From positions 37,740 through 101,739 of the forward strand of contig NZ_WFLI01000020.1 of the NCBI RefSeq assembly GCF_009208555.1: a stretch of DNA of 64,000 bases. The letters are read 5' to 3'. The stretch comes from Janthinobacterium violaceinigrum. GTDB taxonomy: Bacteria > Pseudomonadota > Gammaproteobacteria > Burkholderiales > Burkholderiaceae_D. The notes under the pieces are model-generated. The model ran no database searches. It was not told the origin of the DNA and saw only the letters and a list, made by a program, of their open reading frames with translations. Below are positions 33,105 to 41,056 of the stretch, one piece after another (the first letter of the stretch is position 1; every line of letters starts with the position of its first letter). The position numbers and the translations under genes are program-made.

Positions 33105-35162
33105 TTAGAACGTGACGCGCATCCCAACCGTCAAGTTACGTCCCGTCAACGGCGCCGCATTCTTGATGAACGAGGTGTGGCTGTACGCCAGTTCATTCGT
33201 CAGGTTGTTCGCCTTGATGTAGAACTGGGCTGGCGTGGTGCCGATGCGCGTGTCGTAGTTGGCGGACAGGTTCAGCATGTTGTAGCCCGGCGTTGCCGTT
33301 TCGAATGCTGCCACCTTATCCTGCTTGCCCACGCGGTAGAACTCGGCCACGCCGCTCCACGCCTGCCAGTTGGCATCGACCTTCACGCCGACGCGCTGGG
33401 CCGGGATGCGTGGCAAATTGCCGCCGCCGTCGGCCAGCTTGGCCCGCACGTAGTCGCCGAACACGCTGGCGCCGAACATGGGGTTCAGTTGCTGGCGGAT
33501 CTGGCCTTCCACGCCAGTAAACGTGGCGTCGCGCTGGGCGTACTGGATCAGCTGGAAGCCTTCGTGGCTGTCCAGCGTGCTGCCGAAGATGTAATTGTCC
33601 ACCTTGTTGCGGTAGGCGCTGGCCGAGAAGGTCGTGGCGCCCGCATATTTGCGCAAGGTCAAGTCGATATTGTTCGACGTTTCCTTGCCCAGGTTTTGAT
33701 TGCCCAGCTCATATGTGGCCGTGGCCATGTGCACGCCGTGCGCATACAGTTCCTCGGCGCTGGGTAGGCGGTGCGTGCGCGAAATGGTCGAGCCCAGCGA
33801 GTACTGGGGCGCGAATTTCCACACGGCGCCCAAGGAGATCGATGTGCCCTTGGCGCTGCGGTCCTGCAAGGTGGCGCTGTCGACCGTGATGTCTTGCCAT
33901 TCGTGGCGCAAGCCCGCTTCGAAACGCCATTGGTCCAGCTTGTATTCCTCGACCAGGAAAGCCGCGTGTTTCTTCGTGACCGTCGGCGCCACGTACGCTT
34001 CCTCGCCCAGGGCGGAGAAATCGCGCTTCGACGTTTGCAGGCCTACCACGCCGCGCCAGCCGAACAGGGGATGGTGTTCCATTTCCAGGCGCGCATCGTG
34101 GCCCTTGTTCTTGAACGTGGTGGCGATTTCCGTGCCTTCGATTTCATCGTGCTTGTAGTCGGTGAACGCGGCGCGCAGGCGCAGCTTGGCGAAGCCGGGC
34201 ACGGGGTCGCGCAATTCGCCGCGCACGTCCCAGCGCTCGCTTTTCAGTTTCACGTACGGCACGGCGCCGTGTTCGTGGTCATGGTCGTGCTCTTCTTCAT
34301 CGCCGTGGCCGTGGCCTTCATGGCCGCCGCAGTGCAGATGCGTGCCGTGCGGGTGGCAGCTTTCAAATTCATGGTTGTGGCCAGGCAAGCCGTATTCCGC
34401 GTGCTGGCTGGTGAAGGCCAGGCCCAGGAAGCCGCGCGCTCCCACCCACGACACGCCCACGCTGCCCGTGTCCGTCTTGTTGTAGCTGCCGGCCACTGTC
34501 GAGCCGCCTTCCCAGCCGCTGCCGACCTTGTATTCCTTCGCATCGCGCTTGACGCCTTCCGCGTGGAAGGCGATGTTGCCGGAGCCGCCCGTCACTTCAA
34601 AGGCGCCCGCCTTTTCGCGCGCGGCCGAGTTGGCGCGCACTTCCGCGCTGCCTTCAAAACCCTTGGCCGGCACGCGCGTGGGGATTTTCTTGTCGATCAC
34701 ATTGACGACGCCGCCCACGGCGCCGCCGCCGTAGGCCAGCGCGGACGGGCCGCGCAACACTTCGATCTGTTCCGACAGCATGGGTTCGGCCGCGACAGCA
34801 TGGTCGGGGCTGATGGTTGAGGCATCCTGCACTTCGGCGCCATCGGACAGCACTTTCACACGCGGACCATCCATGCCGCGGATGATGGGGCGACTGGCGC
34901 CAGCGCCGAAATGGCTGGACGTGATGCCGGGCTGGCCAGCCAGGGTTTCACCCAGGGTCGCTTCGCGGGCGCGCACCAGTTCCTCGCCTTCCAGCACGGT
35001 CACGGGCGTGCTCATGTCGTCGCTGCCCAAGGCCAGGGCGCTGGCCGAGACGGTGACGGCGGGCAAGGTGGTCGCCTGCTGCGCCAGTGCGCTGGCAGGG
35101 GCGGCAAAGGCCAGCATGATGGCCAGCGCGAGGGGAGTCGGTTGTTGAGGACGGACGGACAT
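33105..35162 (-). CDS. TonB-dependent outer-membrane receptor, probably zinc uptake (ZnuD-like)
   Basis: The ATG at 35162 gives 685 aa with a signal peptide ending at about SALAQ. The plug domain contains SRPIIRGMDGPRVKVLSDG and PSALAYGGGAVGGVVNVID. The barrel ends in RNLTVGMRVTF with the terminal Phe of outer-membrane proteins. Residues 262-299 form a His/Asp/Glu-rich extracellular loop (HNHEFESCHPHGTHLHC, HEGHGHGDEEEHDHDHEHG), as in zinc receptors such as ZnuD. It is divergent from a Fur-family regulator across a Fur-type operator. This supports zinc-responsive control. Confidence 0.9.
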   Translation of the reverse strand: MSVRPQQPTPLALAIMLAFAAPASALAQQATTLPAVTVSASALALGSDDMSTPVTVLEGEELVRAREATLGETLAGQPGITSSHFGAGASRPIIRGMDGPRVKVLSDGAEVQDASTISPDHAVAAEPMLSEQIEVLRGPSALAYGGGAVGGVVNVIDKKIPTRVPAKGFEGSAEVRANSAAREKAGAFEVTGGSGNIAFHAEGVKRDAKEYKVGSGWEGGSTVAGSYNKTDTGSVGVSWVGARGFLGLAFTSQHAEYGLPGHNHEFESCHPHGTHLHCGGHEGHGHGDEEEHDHDHEHGAVPYVKLKSERWDVRGELRDPVPGFAKLRLRAAFTDYKHDEIEGTEIATTFKNKGHDARLEMEHHPLFGWRGVVGLQTSKRDFSALGEEAYVAPTVTKKHAAFLVEEYKLDQWRFEAGLRHEWQDITVDSATLQDRSAKGTSISLGAVWKFAPQYSLGSTISRTHRLPSAEELYAHGVHMATATYELGNQNLGKETSNNIDLTLRKYAGATTFSASAYRNKVDNYIFGSTLDSHEGFQLIQYAQRDATFTGVEGQIRQQLNPMFGASVFGDYVRAKLADGGGNLPRIPAQRVGVKVDANWQAWSGVAEFYRVGKQDKVAAFETATPGYNMLNLSANYDTRIGTTPAQFYIKANNLTNELAYSHTSFIKNAAPLTGRNLTVGMRVTF

Positions 35163-35240
35163 GGGCAAGAATTCCTTATTCGCTATCGGTGTTTGCGGGG
35201 CTGGGGCAGGCCATTGCCGGATGGGGTGGCTGCCAGAAGA

Positions 35241-35265
35241 TGATAATGATAACCCATTATCATTA
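35241..35265. promoter_or_regulatory. Fur/Zur-type operator between receptor and regulator genes
   Basis: TGATAATG (35241-35248) pairs with CATTATCA (35255-35262). A second overlapping palindrome pairs AATGATAA (35245-35252) with TTATCATT (35257-35264). The sequence therefore offers two staggered Fur-family dimer sites in the 160-bp divergent spacer. Given the His-rich receptor, control by the adjacent Zur-like protein is the simplest reading. Confidence 0.75.
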
Positions 35266-35321
35266 CTGTGTGACAGTTTTTCCGGGCAGGGGAAGAAGGC
35301 GGATGGTGTATTCTGTCGGCT

Positions 35322-35780
35322 ATGGAACGCACAACACGTCAAAAAACCGCTATTCAAGCCGCCATCGAGTCGGCCCAGCGCCCTCTGTCGGCGCAGGAAA
35401 TCCTCGAACAGGCCAGCTTGCAGGTGACGCAGCTGGGCATCGCCACCGTCTACCGCAATTTGAAATCGCTGGTGCTGGAAGAAAAAGTGCACGTGGTGAC
35501 CTTGCCGGGCGAAAACCCGCGCTATGAGTCGAACACGGCCGCCAATCACCATCATCACCATTTCCAGTGCACCACGTGCCAGCGCGTGTTCGACGTACAT
35601 GATTGCCCGGGCGACTTGAAGCGCATGGCGCCGCAGGGTTTTGTCGTCGAGCGCCACGAACTGACCCTGTACGGCCGCTGCGCCGACTGCAATGCGGCTG
35701 CCGGCGCCAGCGCGCCTTCCGCTGCGGCCAAGGGCGCGCCGGCACCGCACGCCTGCGCCAGCCACCACGACCCGGCCTGA
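35322..35780 (+). CDS. zur: Fur-family transcriptional regulator, probably Zur
   Basis: This 152-residue Fur-family repressor starts MERTTRQKTAIQAAIESAQRPLSAQEIL (winged HTH). The metal-sensing region follows (HHHHHFQCTTCQRVFDVHDCP), with a CxxC pair and a second CxxC (CADC). The tail is Ala/Ser-rich and ends in HACASHHDPA. It is shorter at the N-terminus than iron Fur. Position next to a His-rich receptor argues for zinc sensing, but Fur itself cannot be excluded. A TATTCT box lies just upstream of the start, so the leader is very short. Confidence 0.85.
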   Translation: MERTTRQKTAIQAAIESAQRPLSAQEILEQASLQVTQLGIATVYRNLKSLVLEEKVHVVTLPGENPRYESNTAANHHHHHFQCTTCQRVFDVHDCPGDLKRMAPQGFVVERHELTLYGRCADCNAAAGASAPSAAAKGAPAPHACASHHDPA

Positions 35781-35855
35781 ACGGGCAGGGCGGCACCTGT
35801 GGGCAGGCTTGCAACAATGCCCGTGCCCGGCGCCAATTCCCGTACCCATATCACG

Positions 35856-35861
35856 TATAAT
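35856..35861 (+). promoter_or_regulatory. Probable -10 box for alaS
   Basis: A perfect TATAAT lies 39 bases before the alaS start codon. The -35 region is weak. Confidence 0.45.
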
Positions 35862-35900
35862 CTTCCCTTTAAAGCTGCCGCCACTCTTTGCCAAAAAAAC

Positions 35901-38513
35901 ATGAAATCATCTGAAATCCGCGACAAGTTCCTGAAATTTTTCGAGTCCAAGGGCCATTCCATCGTCCGTTCCAGCTCCCTGGTGCCAGGCAACGATCCGA
36001 CCTTGCTGTTGACGAACAGCGGCATGGTGCAATTCAAGGATGTGTTTACGGGCACGGACAGCCGTCCGTACACGCGTGCCACGTCCGTGCAGCGCTGCGT
36101 GCGCGCCGGCGGCAAGCACAACGATCTGGAAAACGTCGGCTACACGGCGCGCCACCACACCTTCTTTGAAATGCTGGGCAACTTCAGCTTCGGCGACTAT
36201 TTCAAGCGCGACGCGATTCAATACGCGTGGGAACTGCTGACCAAGGTGTATGGCTTGCCGGCTGAAAAACTGACGGTCACCGTGTACATCGAAGATGACG
36301 AAGCGTACGACATCTGGGCAAAGGAAATCGGCGTGCCCGTCGAGCGCATCATCCGCATCGGCGACAACAAGGGTTCGCGCTACGCATCCGACAATTTCTG
36401 GCAGATGGCGGACACGGGCCCATGCGGTCCGTGCACGGAAATCTTCTACGACCACGGCGCCGAGATCCCTGGCGGCCCGCCGGGTTCGCCTGACGAAGAC
36501 GGCGACCGCTTCATTGAAATCTGGAACCTCGTGTTCATGCAGTTCAACCGCGACGAAGCGGGCGTCATGCACAAGTTGCCGAAGCCATGCGTGGACACGG
36601 GCATGGGCATGGAGCGCCTGGCCGCCGTGCTGCAGCACGTGCATTCGAACTATGAAATCGACCTGTTCCAGCACCTGATCAAGGCCGCCGCGCGCGAAAC
36701 GGGCGCCACCGACCTGGAAAACAAGTCGCTGCGCGTGATCGCCGACCACATCCGCGCCGCCGCCTTCATGATCGTCGACGGCATCATTCCGGGCAGCGAG
36801 GGCCGCGCTTATGTCCTGCGCCGCATCATCCGCCGCGCCCTGCGCCATGGCCACAAGCTGGGCCAGACGAAACCGTTCTTCTACAAGCTGGTGGCCGATC
36901 TGGCCATCGAGATGGGCGGCGCCTATCCCGAGCTGGAAGAAGCCAAGGACAACGTCGCCAACATGCTGAAAGCCGAGGAAGAGCGTTTCGGCGAGACCCT
37001 GGAAACGGGCATGAAAGTGCTGGAAGCGCAGCTGGCCAAGGATGCCACGGGCATCGACGGCGCCACCGCCTTCACCCTGTACGAAACCTATGGCTTCCCG
37101 CCAGACCTGACGGCCGACATCTGCCGCGAGCGCGACATCAGCTTCGACCAGGCCGGCTACGACGCGGCCCTGAAGGAAAGCCAGGAACTGTCGCGCAAGG
37201 GCGGCAAGACGCACAAGGACAGCAAGGTCGAGTACACGGGCGAGAAAAACACCTTCGTCGGCTACGATCAATTGACGTTCAGCAGCAAGGTTGTCGCGCT
37301 GTACGCAGCCGGCACGCCCGTGCAGGAACTCAAGGCCGGTGAAGCGGGTATCGTCGTGCTCGACACGACGCCGTTCTATGCGGAATCGGGCGGCCAGGTG
37401 GGCGACCAGGGCGTGATCGCCTCGGGCGCGGGCAGCTTTGCCGTCAGCGACACCCTGAAGATCCAGGCTGACGTCTTCGGCCACCACGGCGTGCTCGAGT
37501 CGGGCGTGCTGAAGGTGGGCGACGCCGTCTCGGCCGAAGTGGACACGGCCAAGCGCGCACGCACCATCCGCAACCATTCGGCCACGCACTTGATGCACAA
37601 GGCCTTGCGCGAAGTGCTGGGCAGCCACGTGGCGCAAAAGGGCTCGCTCGTCGATCCGGACAAGACCCGCTTCGACTTCAGCCACAATGCACCGATGACG
37701 GCGGAACAGATCGCCGCCGTGGAAACCATCGTCAATAAAGAGATCCTGGAAAACCGCGCCACGCAAGCGCACCTGATGTCGTTTGACGATGCCGTCAAGC
37801 ATGGCGCGATGGCCCTGTTCGGCGAGAAATACGGCGACGAAGTGCGCGTGCTCGATATCGGCAGCTCGAAAGAGCTGTGCGGCGGCGTCCACGTGCAGCG
37901 CACGGGCGACATCGGCCTGTTCAAGATCATCGGCGAAAGCGGCGTAGCCGCCGGTATCCGCCGCGTGGAAGCGGTGACGGGCGAGGGCGCGCTGGCGCTG
38001 GTGCAGACCATCAATCGCCGCCTGGTTGAGGCAGCCAGCGCGCTGAAGGCGCAGCCGGAAGAACTGACGGTCCGCATCGTCCAGGTGCAGGACTACGTGA
38101 AGGCGCTGGAGAAGGAACTGGCCGCGCTGAAATCGAAACTGGCGTCGGGCCAGGGCGATGAACTGGTCACGCAGGCTGTCGACGTGAACGGCATCAAGGT
38201 GCTCGCTGCCGTGCTGGACGGCGCCGACGTGGCCCGCTTGCGCGAAACCATGGACAAGCTGAAGGACAAGCTGAAAACGGCTGCCATCGTGCTGGCCAGC
38301 GTGGCTGACGGCAAGGTCAGCCTGATCGCCGGCGTGACGGCGGACGCGACTTCCAGGGTCAAAGCGGGCGAGCTGGTGAACTTCGTTGCACAGCAAGTGG
38401 GCGGAAAAGGCGGCGGACGCCCCGATATGGCGCAGGCCGGCGGCACGGATCCGAGCGGTCTGGCGAACGCCCTGGCCGGTGTGCCGGCCTGGGTGGGCGA
38501 ACGCGCGAAATAA
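35901..38513 (+). CDS. alaS: Alanine--tRNA ligase
   Basis: This 870-residue class II synthetase starts at 35901 (MKSSEIRDKFLKFFESKGH); the longer frame from 35799 is not needed. The catalytic core has RATSVQRCVRAGGKHNDLENVG. The editing domain carries HSATHLMHKALREVLG with the zinc/His site and CGGVHVQRTGDIG. The oligomerisation C-Ala domain ends with GGGRPDMAQAGG. The length matches the bacterial family. A strong terminator lies at 38562-38602. Confidence 0.98.
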   Translation: MKSSEIRDKFLKFFESKGHSIVRSSSLVPGNDPTLLLTNSGMVQFKDVFTGTDSRPYTRATSVQRCVRAGGKHNDLENVGYTARHHTFFEMLGNFSFGDYFKRDAIQYAWELLTKVYGLPAEKLTVTVYIEDDEAYDIWAKEIGVPVERIIRIGDNKGSRYASDNFWQMADTGPCGPCTEIFYDHGAEIPGGPPGSPDEDGDRFIEIWNLVFMQFNRDEAGVMHKLPKPCVDTGMGMERLAAVLQHVHSNYEIDLFQHLIKAAARETGATDLENKSLRVIADHIRAAAFMIVDGIIPGSEGRAYVLRRIIRRALRHGHKLGQTKPFFYKLVADLAIEMGGAYPELEEAKDNVANMLKAEEERFGETLETGMKVLEAQLAKDATGIDGATAFTLYETYGFPPDLTADICRERDISFDQAGYDAALKESQELSRKGGKTHKDSKVEYTGEKNTFVGYDQLTFSSKVVALYAAGTPVQELKAGEAGIVVLDTTPFYAESGGQVGDQGVIASGAGSFAVSDTLKIQADVFGHHGVLESGVLKVGDAVSAEVDTAKRARTIRNHSATHLMHKALREVLGSHVAQKGSLVDPDKTRFDFSHNAPMTAEQIAAVETIVNKEILENRATQAHLMSFDDAVKHGAMALFGEKYGDEVRVLDIGSSKELCGGVHVQRTGDIGLFKIIGESGVAAGIRRVEAVTGEGALALVQTINRRLVEAASALKAQPEELTVRIVQVQDYVKALEKELAALKSKLASGQGDELVTQAVDVNGIKVLAAVLDGADVARLRETMDKLKDKLKTAAIVLASVADGKVSLIAGVTADATSRVKAGELVNFVAQQVGGKGGGRPDMAQAGGTDPSGLANALAGVPAWVGERAK

Positions 38514-38561
38514 GGCGTAAGCTAGCAGGCATGCGGGGTTTTCGCCCCACGGCCTCTTGAA

Positions 38562-38602
38562 AACGGCCCGCAGACGGTGTTTGCGGGCCGTTATTTCTTT
38601 TT
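38562..38602 (+). terminator. Intrinsic terminator after alaS
   Basis: The 11-bp stem AACGGCCCGCA/TGCGGGCCGTT (38562-38572, 38582-38592) is followed by ATTTCTTTTT. Confidence 0.85.
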
Positions 38603-38715
38603 GAATCCCGTTGTGACACCACAACAGCCGATGAACTATTTTGGTGCAGCGCGTCAATACCCCTGATTTAGAGTAGTATGTCGAAAATCAGTACAACAAA
38701 AATGGTGGGATATTG

Positions 38716-38976
38716 ATGATGAGCGACACACTACTTGATACCGAGATTATGGAATTTCACAAAGAACTCGATGCGCGGGGCTTGAACTGCCCGTTGCCGA
38801 TTCTGAAGGCGAAGAAGGCTTTGTCAGAGCTGCAAAGCGGCGAAGTGCTGCGCATCATGGCAACCGATCCTGGTTCCGTGCGCGACTTCCAGGCTTTCGC
38901 CAAGCAAACGGGCAATGCCCTGCTGTCGCATGTGCAGACGGGTACCGAATTTGTTTTCTTGATGCAACGTAAATAA
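38716..38976 (+). CDS. TusA-family sulfurtransferase-like protein
   Basis: This 86-residue protein has the TusA signature LDARGLNCPLPILKAKKAL with the sulfur-accepting Cys, and the GSVRDFQAFAKQTGN segment. TusA proteins relay persulfide sulfur for tRNA thiolation and cofactor synthesis. Stand-alone paralogues occur widely, so the exact role is open. ATG 38716 and 38719 are both possible, behind GGTGGGA. It is probably monocistronic. Confidence 0.9.
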   Translation: MMSDTLLDTEIMEFHKELDARGLNCPLPILKAKKALSELQSGEVLRIMATDPGSVRDFQAFAKQTGNALLSHVQTGTEFVFLMQRK

Positions 38977-39137
38977 TTCTGCCAGCCGGGGCCGCCGTGG
39001 CGCGGCCTGGTGAAGCGTTCGCCGTGCCGCGCTTTTGCGTCACTTTCGTGCCCTTTTGCTGCCCTGCAGCGTAGCGGCAGACTCCCCTGAAATCCCTGCA
39101 AGCGCACAGTTTAGATGGATTGCTCTAACAAAAAATC

Positions 39138-39149
39138 GCACGATCGTGC
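39138..39149. promoter_or_regulatory. Perfect 12-bp palindrome upstream of etfBA
   Basis: GCACGATCGTGC lies 93 bp before the etfB start. A TATAAT box is at 39180-39185. Palindromes with a CGATCG core upstream of fatty-acid or amino-acid degradation genes are bound by TetR-type repressors in betaproteobacteria. Assignment to one of these is inference. Confidence 0.5.
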
Positions 39150-39241
39150 TTAAATTCGGTTCAAGATTCAAATTTCTCTTATAATCGAACGCACAATCAG
39201 CACTTGATCCGTCATTTTTATAATTTCCCAAAGGCATAGCT

Positions 39242-39991
39242 ATGAAAGTCTTGGTACCCGTCAAACGCGTGGTCGACTATAACGTCAAAGTCCGCGTCAA
39301 GAGTGACGGCACTGGCGTCGATACCGCCAACGTCAAAATGTCGATGAACCCTTTCGACGAGATCGCGCTGGAAGAAGCGATGCGCCTGAAAGAAGCCGGC
39401 AAGGTCACTGAAGTGGTCGCCATCTCCTGCGGCGTGACGCAGTGCCAGGAAACCCTGCGCACGGCCATGGCCATCGGCGCCGACCGCGGCATCCTGGTGG
39501 AAACGACGACTGAACTGGAACCGCTGGCCGTGGCCAAGCTGGTCAAGTCCCTGGCCGAGAAAGAGCAGCCGCAACTGATCATCCTGGGCAAGCAAGCAAT
39601 CGATGACGACAGCAACCAGACCGGCCAGATGCTGGCAGCCCTGCTGGGTTGGCCGCAAGCCACGTTCGCTTCGAAAGTCGTGCTGGAAGACGGCAAAGTC
39701 ACCGTCACCCGCGAAGTCGACGGTGGCCTGGAAACCCTGGCATTGACCTTGCCAGCGATCATCACCACCGATTTGCGCCTGAACGAGCCACGCTATGTGA
39801 CTTTGCCGAACATCATGAAGGCCAAGAAAAAGCCGCTCGAGACCGTCAAGCCGGAAGACCTGGGCGTCGATGTCGCGCCACGCCTGAAAACCTTGAAAGT
39901 CGTCGAGCCAGCCAAGCGCTCGGCCGGTATCAAGGTGCCGGACGTGGCCACCCTGGTCGCCAAGCTGCGTACCGAAGCCAAAGTCATCTAA
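39242..39991 (+). CDS. etfB: Electron transfer flavoprotein beta subunit
   Basis: This 249-residue subunit begins MKVLVPVKRVVDYNVKVRVK. NPFDEIALEEAMRLKEAG and the AMP-binding region of the EtfB family (GKQAIDDDSNQTGQMLAALLGWPQ) follow. With EtfA it shuttles electrons from acyl-CoA dehydrogenases to ETF:ubiquinone oxidoreductase. It lies 40 bp before etfA in an operon-like arrangement. Confidence 0.98.
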   Translation: MKVLVPVKRVVDYNVKVRVKSDGTGVDTANVKMSMNPFDEIALEEAMRLKEAGKVTEVVAISCGVTQCQETLRTAMAIGADRGILVETTTELEPLAVAKLVKSLAEKEQPQLIILGKQAIDDDSNQTGQMLAALLGWPQATFASKVVLEDGKVTVTREVDGGLETLALTLPAIITTDLRLNEPRYVTLPNIMKAKKKPLETVKPEDLGVDVAPRLKTLKVVEPAKRSAGIKVPDVATLVAKLRTEAKVI

Positions 39992-40031
39992 GCGGCTTTG
40001 CCGTCTATCCAGAACAATTACAGGACATATC

Positions 40032-40964
40032 ATGGTCGCATTAGTTATTGCTGAACACGACAACGCTACCTTAAAGGGCAGCACCCACCACACCGTGACC
40101 GCGGCTGCCCAGTGCGGCGGCGACGTGCACGTACTGGTTGCAGGTTCGAACGCTGCGGCTGCCGCCGCTGCCGCCGCGCAAATCGCCGGCGTGACGAAAG
40201 TCATCGTGGCCGACGCGCCATACTTTGCCGACGGCCTGGCCGAAAACGTGGCCGAGCAAGTGCTGGCCATCGCCGGCAACTACAGCCACATCCTCGCGCC
40301 AGCCACCGCCTACGGCAAGAACATCCTGCCGCGCGTGGCCGCCAAGCTGGACGTGGCGCAAATCTCGGAAATCACCAAGGTCGACTCGCCTGACACGTTC
40401 GAGCGTCCGATCTACGCCGGTAACGCCATTGCCACCGTGCAATCTGGCGACAAGGTCAAGGTCATCACCGTGCGTACGACCGGTTTCGATGCGGCGGCTG
40501 CCACCGGCGGTTCGGCTGCCACGGAAACCGTCGCTGCCGTTGCCGACGCGGGCAAATCGGCCTTCGTGGGTCGCGAACTGGCCAAGTCCGACCGTCCTGA
40601 ACTGACCGCCGCGAAAATCATCGTGTCGGGCGGCCGTGGCATGGGTTCGGCCGAGAACTTCCACATCCTCGAGCCGCTGGCCGACAAGCTGGGCGCCGCC
40701 ATGGGTGCTTCGCGCGCCGCCGTCGACGCCGGCTTCGTGCCGAACGACTGGCAAGTGGGCCAGACGGGCAAGATCGTCGCGCCATCGCTGTACATCGCCG
40801 TCGGTATCTCGGGCGCGATCCAGCATCTGGCCGGCATGAAAGATTCGAAGACCATCGTCGCCATCAACAAGGATCCGGAAGCGCCGATCTTTGCCGTGGC
40901 CGACTACGGCATCGTGGGCGATCTGTTCGAGATCGTGCCGCAACTGGTCAAAGAACTGGGTTAA
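40032..40964 (+). CDS. etfA: Electron transfer flavoprotein alpha subunit
   Basis: This 310-residue subunit has a C-terminal FAD-binding domain containing IIVSGGRGMGSAENF, RAAVDAGFVPNDWQVGQTG and ISGAIQHLAGMKDSKTIVAINKDPEAPIFAVADYGIVGD, all family signatures. AGGA precedes the start. It partners EtfB upstream. A terminator-like hairpin separates it from the acyl-CoA dehydrogenase. Confidence 0.98.
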   Translation: MVALVIAEHDNATLKGSTHHTVTAAAQCGGDVHVLVAGSNAAAAAAAAAQIAGVTKVIVADAPYFADGLAENVAEQVLAIAGNYSHILAPATAYGKNILPRVAAKLDVAQISEITKVDSPDTFERPIYAGNAIATVQSGDKVKVITVRTTGFDAAAATGGSAATETVAAVADAGKSAFVGRELAKSDRPELTAAKIIVSGGRGMGSAENFHILEPLADKLGAAMGASRAAVDAGFVPNDWQVGQTGKIVAPSLYIAVGISGAIQHLAGMKDSKTIVAINKDPEAPIFAVADYGIVGDLFEIVPQLVKELG

Positions 40965-40994
40965 GTCACACCCCTTCCGGTTTTGTTACTGACA

Positions 40995-41042
40995 AAGCCA
41001 CGCCGGCCCGCCCCACACGGCGAGCCGCGCGTGGCTTTTTTC
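40995..41042 (+). terminator. Intrinsic terminator between etfA and acyl-CoA dehydrogenase
   Basis: AAGCCACGC (40995-41003) pairs with GCGTGGCTT (41029-41037), and a T-rich run follows. It ends 14 bases before the next start codon, so it sits inside the leader of the dehydrogenase gene. It could regulate read-through. Confidence 0.7.
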
Positions 41043-41056
41043 TTGGAGAAAAGAAG

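Noticed and set aside
33105..35894. Receptor frame extended to 929 residues
   Set aside because: The N-terminal 244 residues overlap the divergent Zur-like gene. The signal peptide and plug start at 35162.
35907..38657. 916-residue minus-strand open frame
   Set aside because: It is the antisense shadow of alaS, which has full family signatures. The product shows His/Arg/Ala/Gly bias typical of reverse frames in GC-rich DNA.
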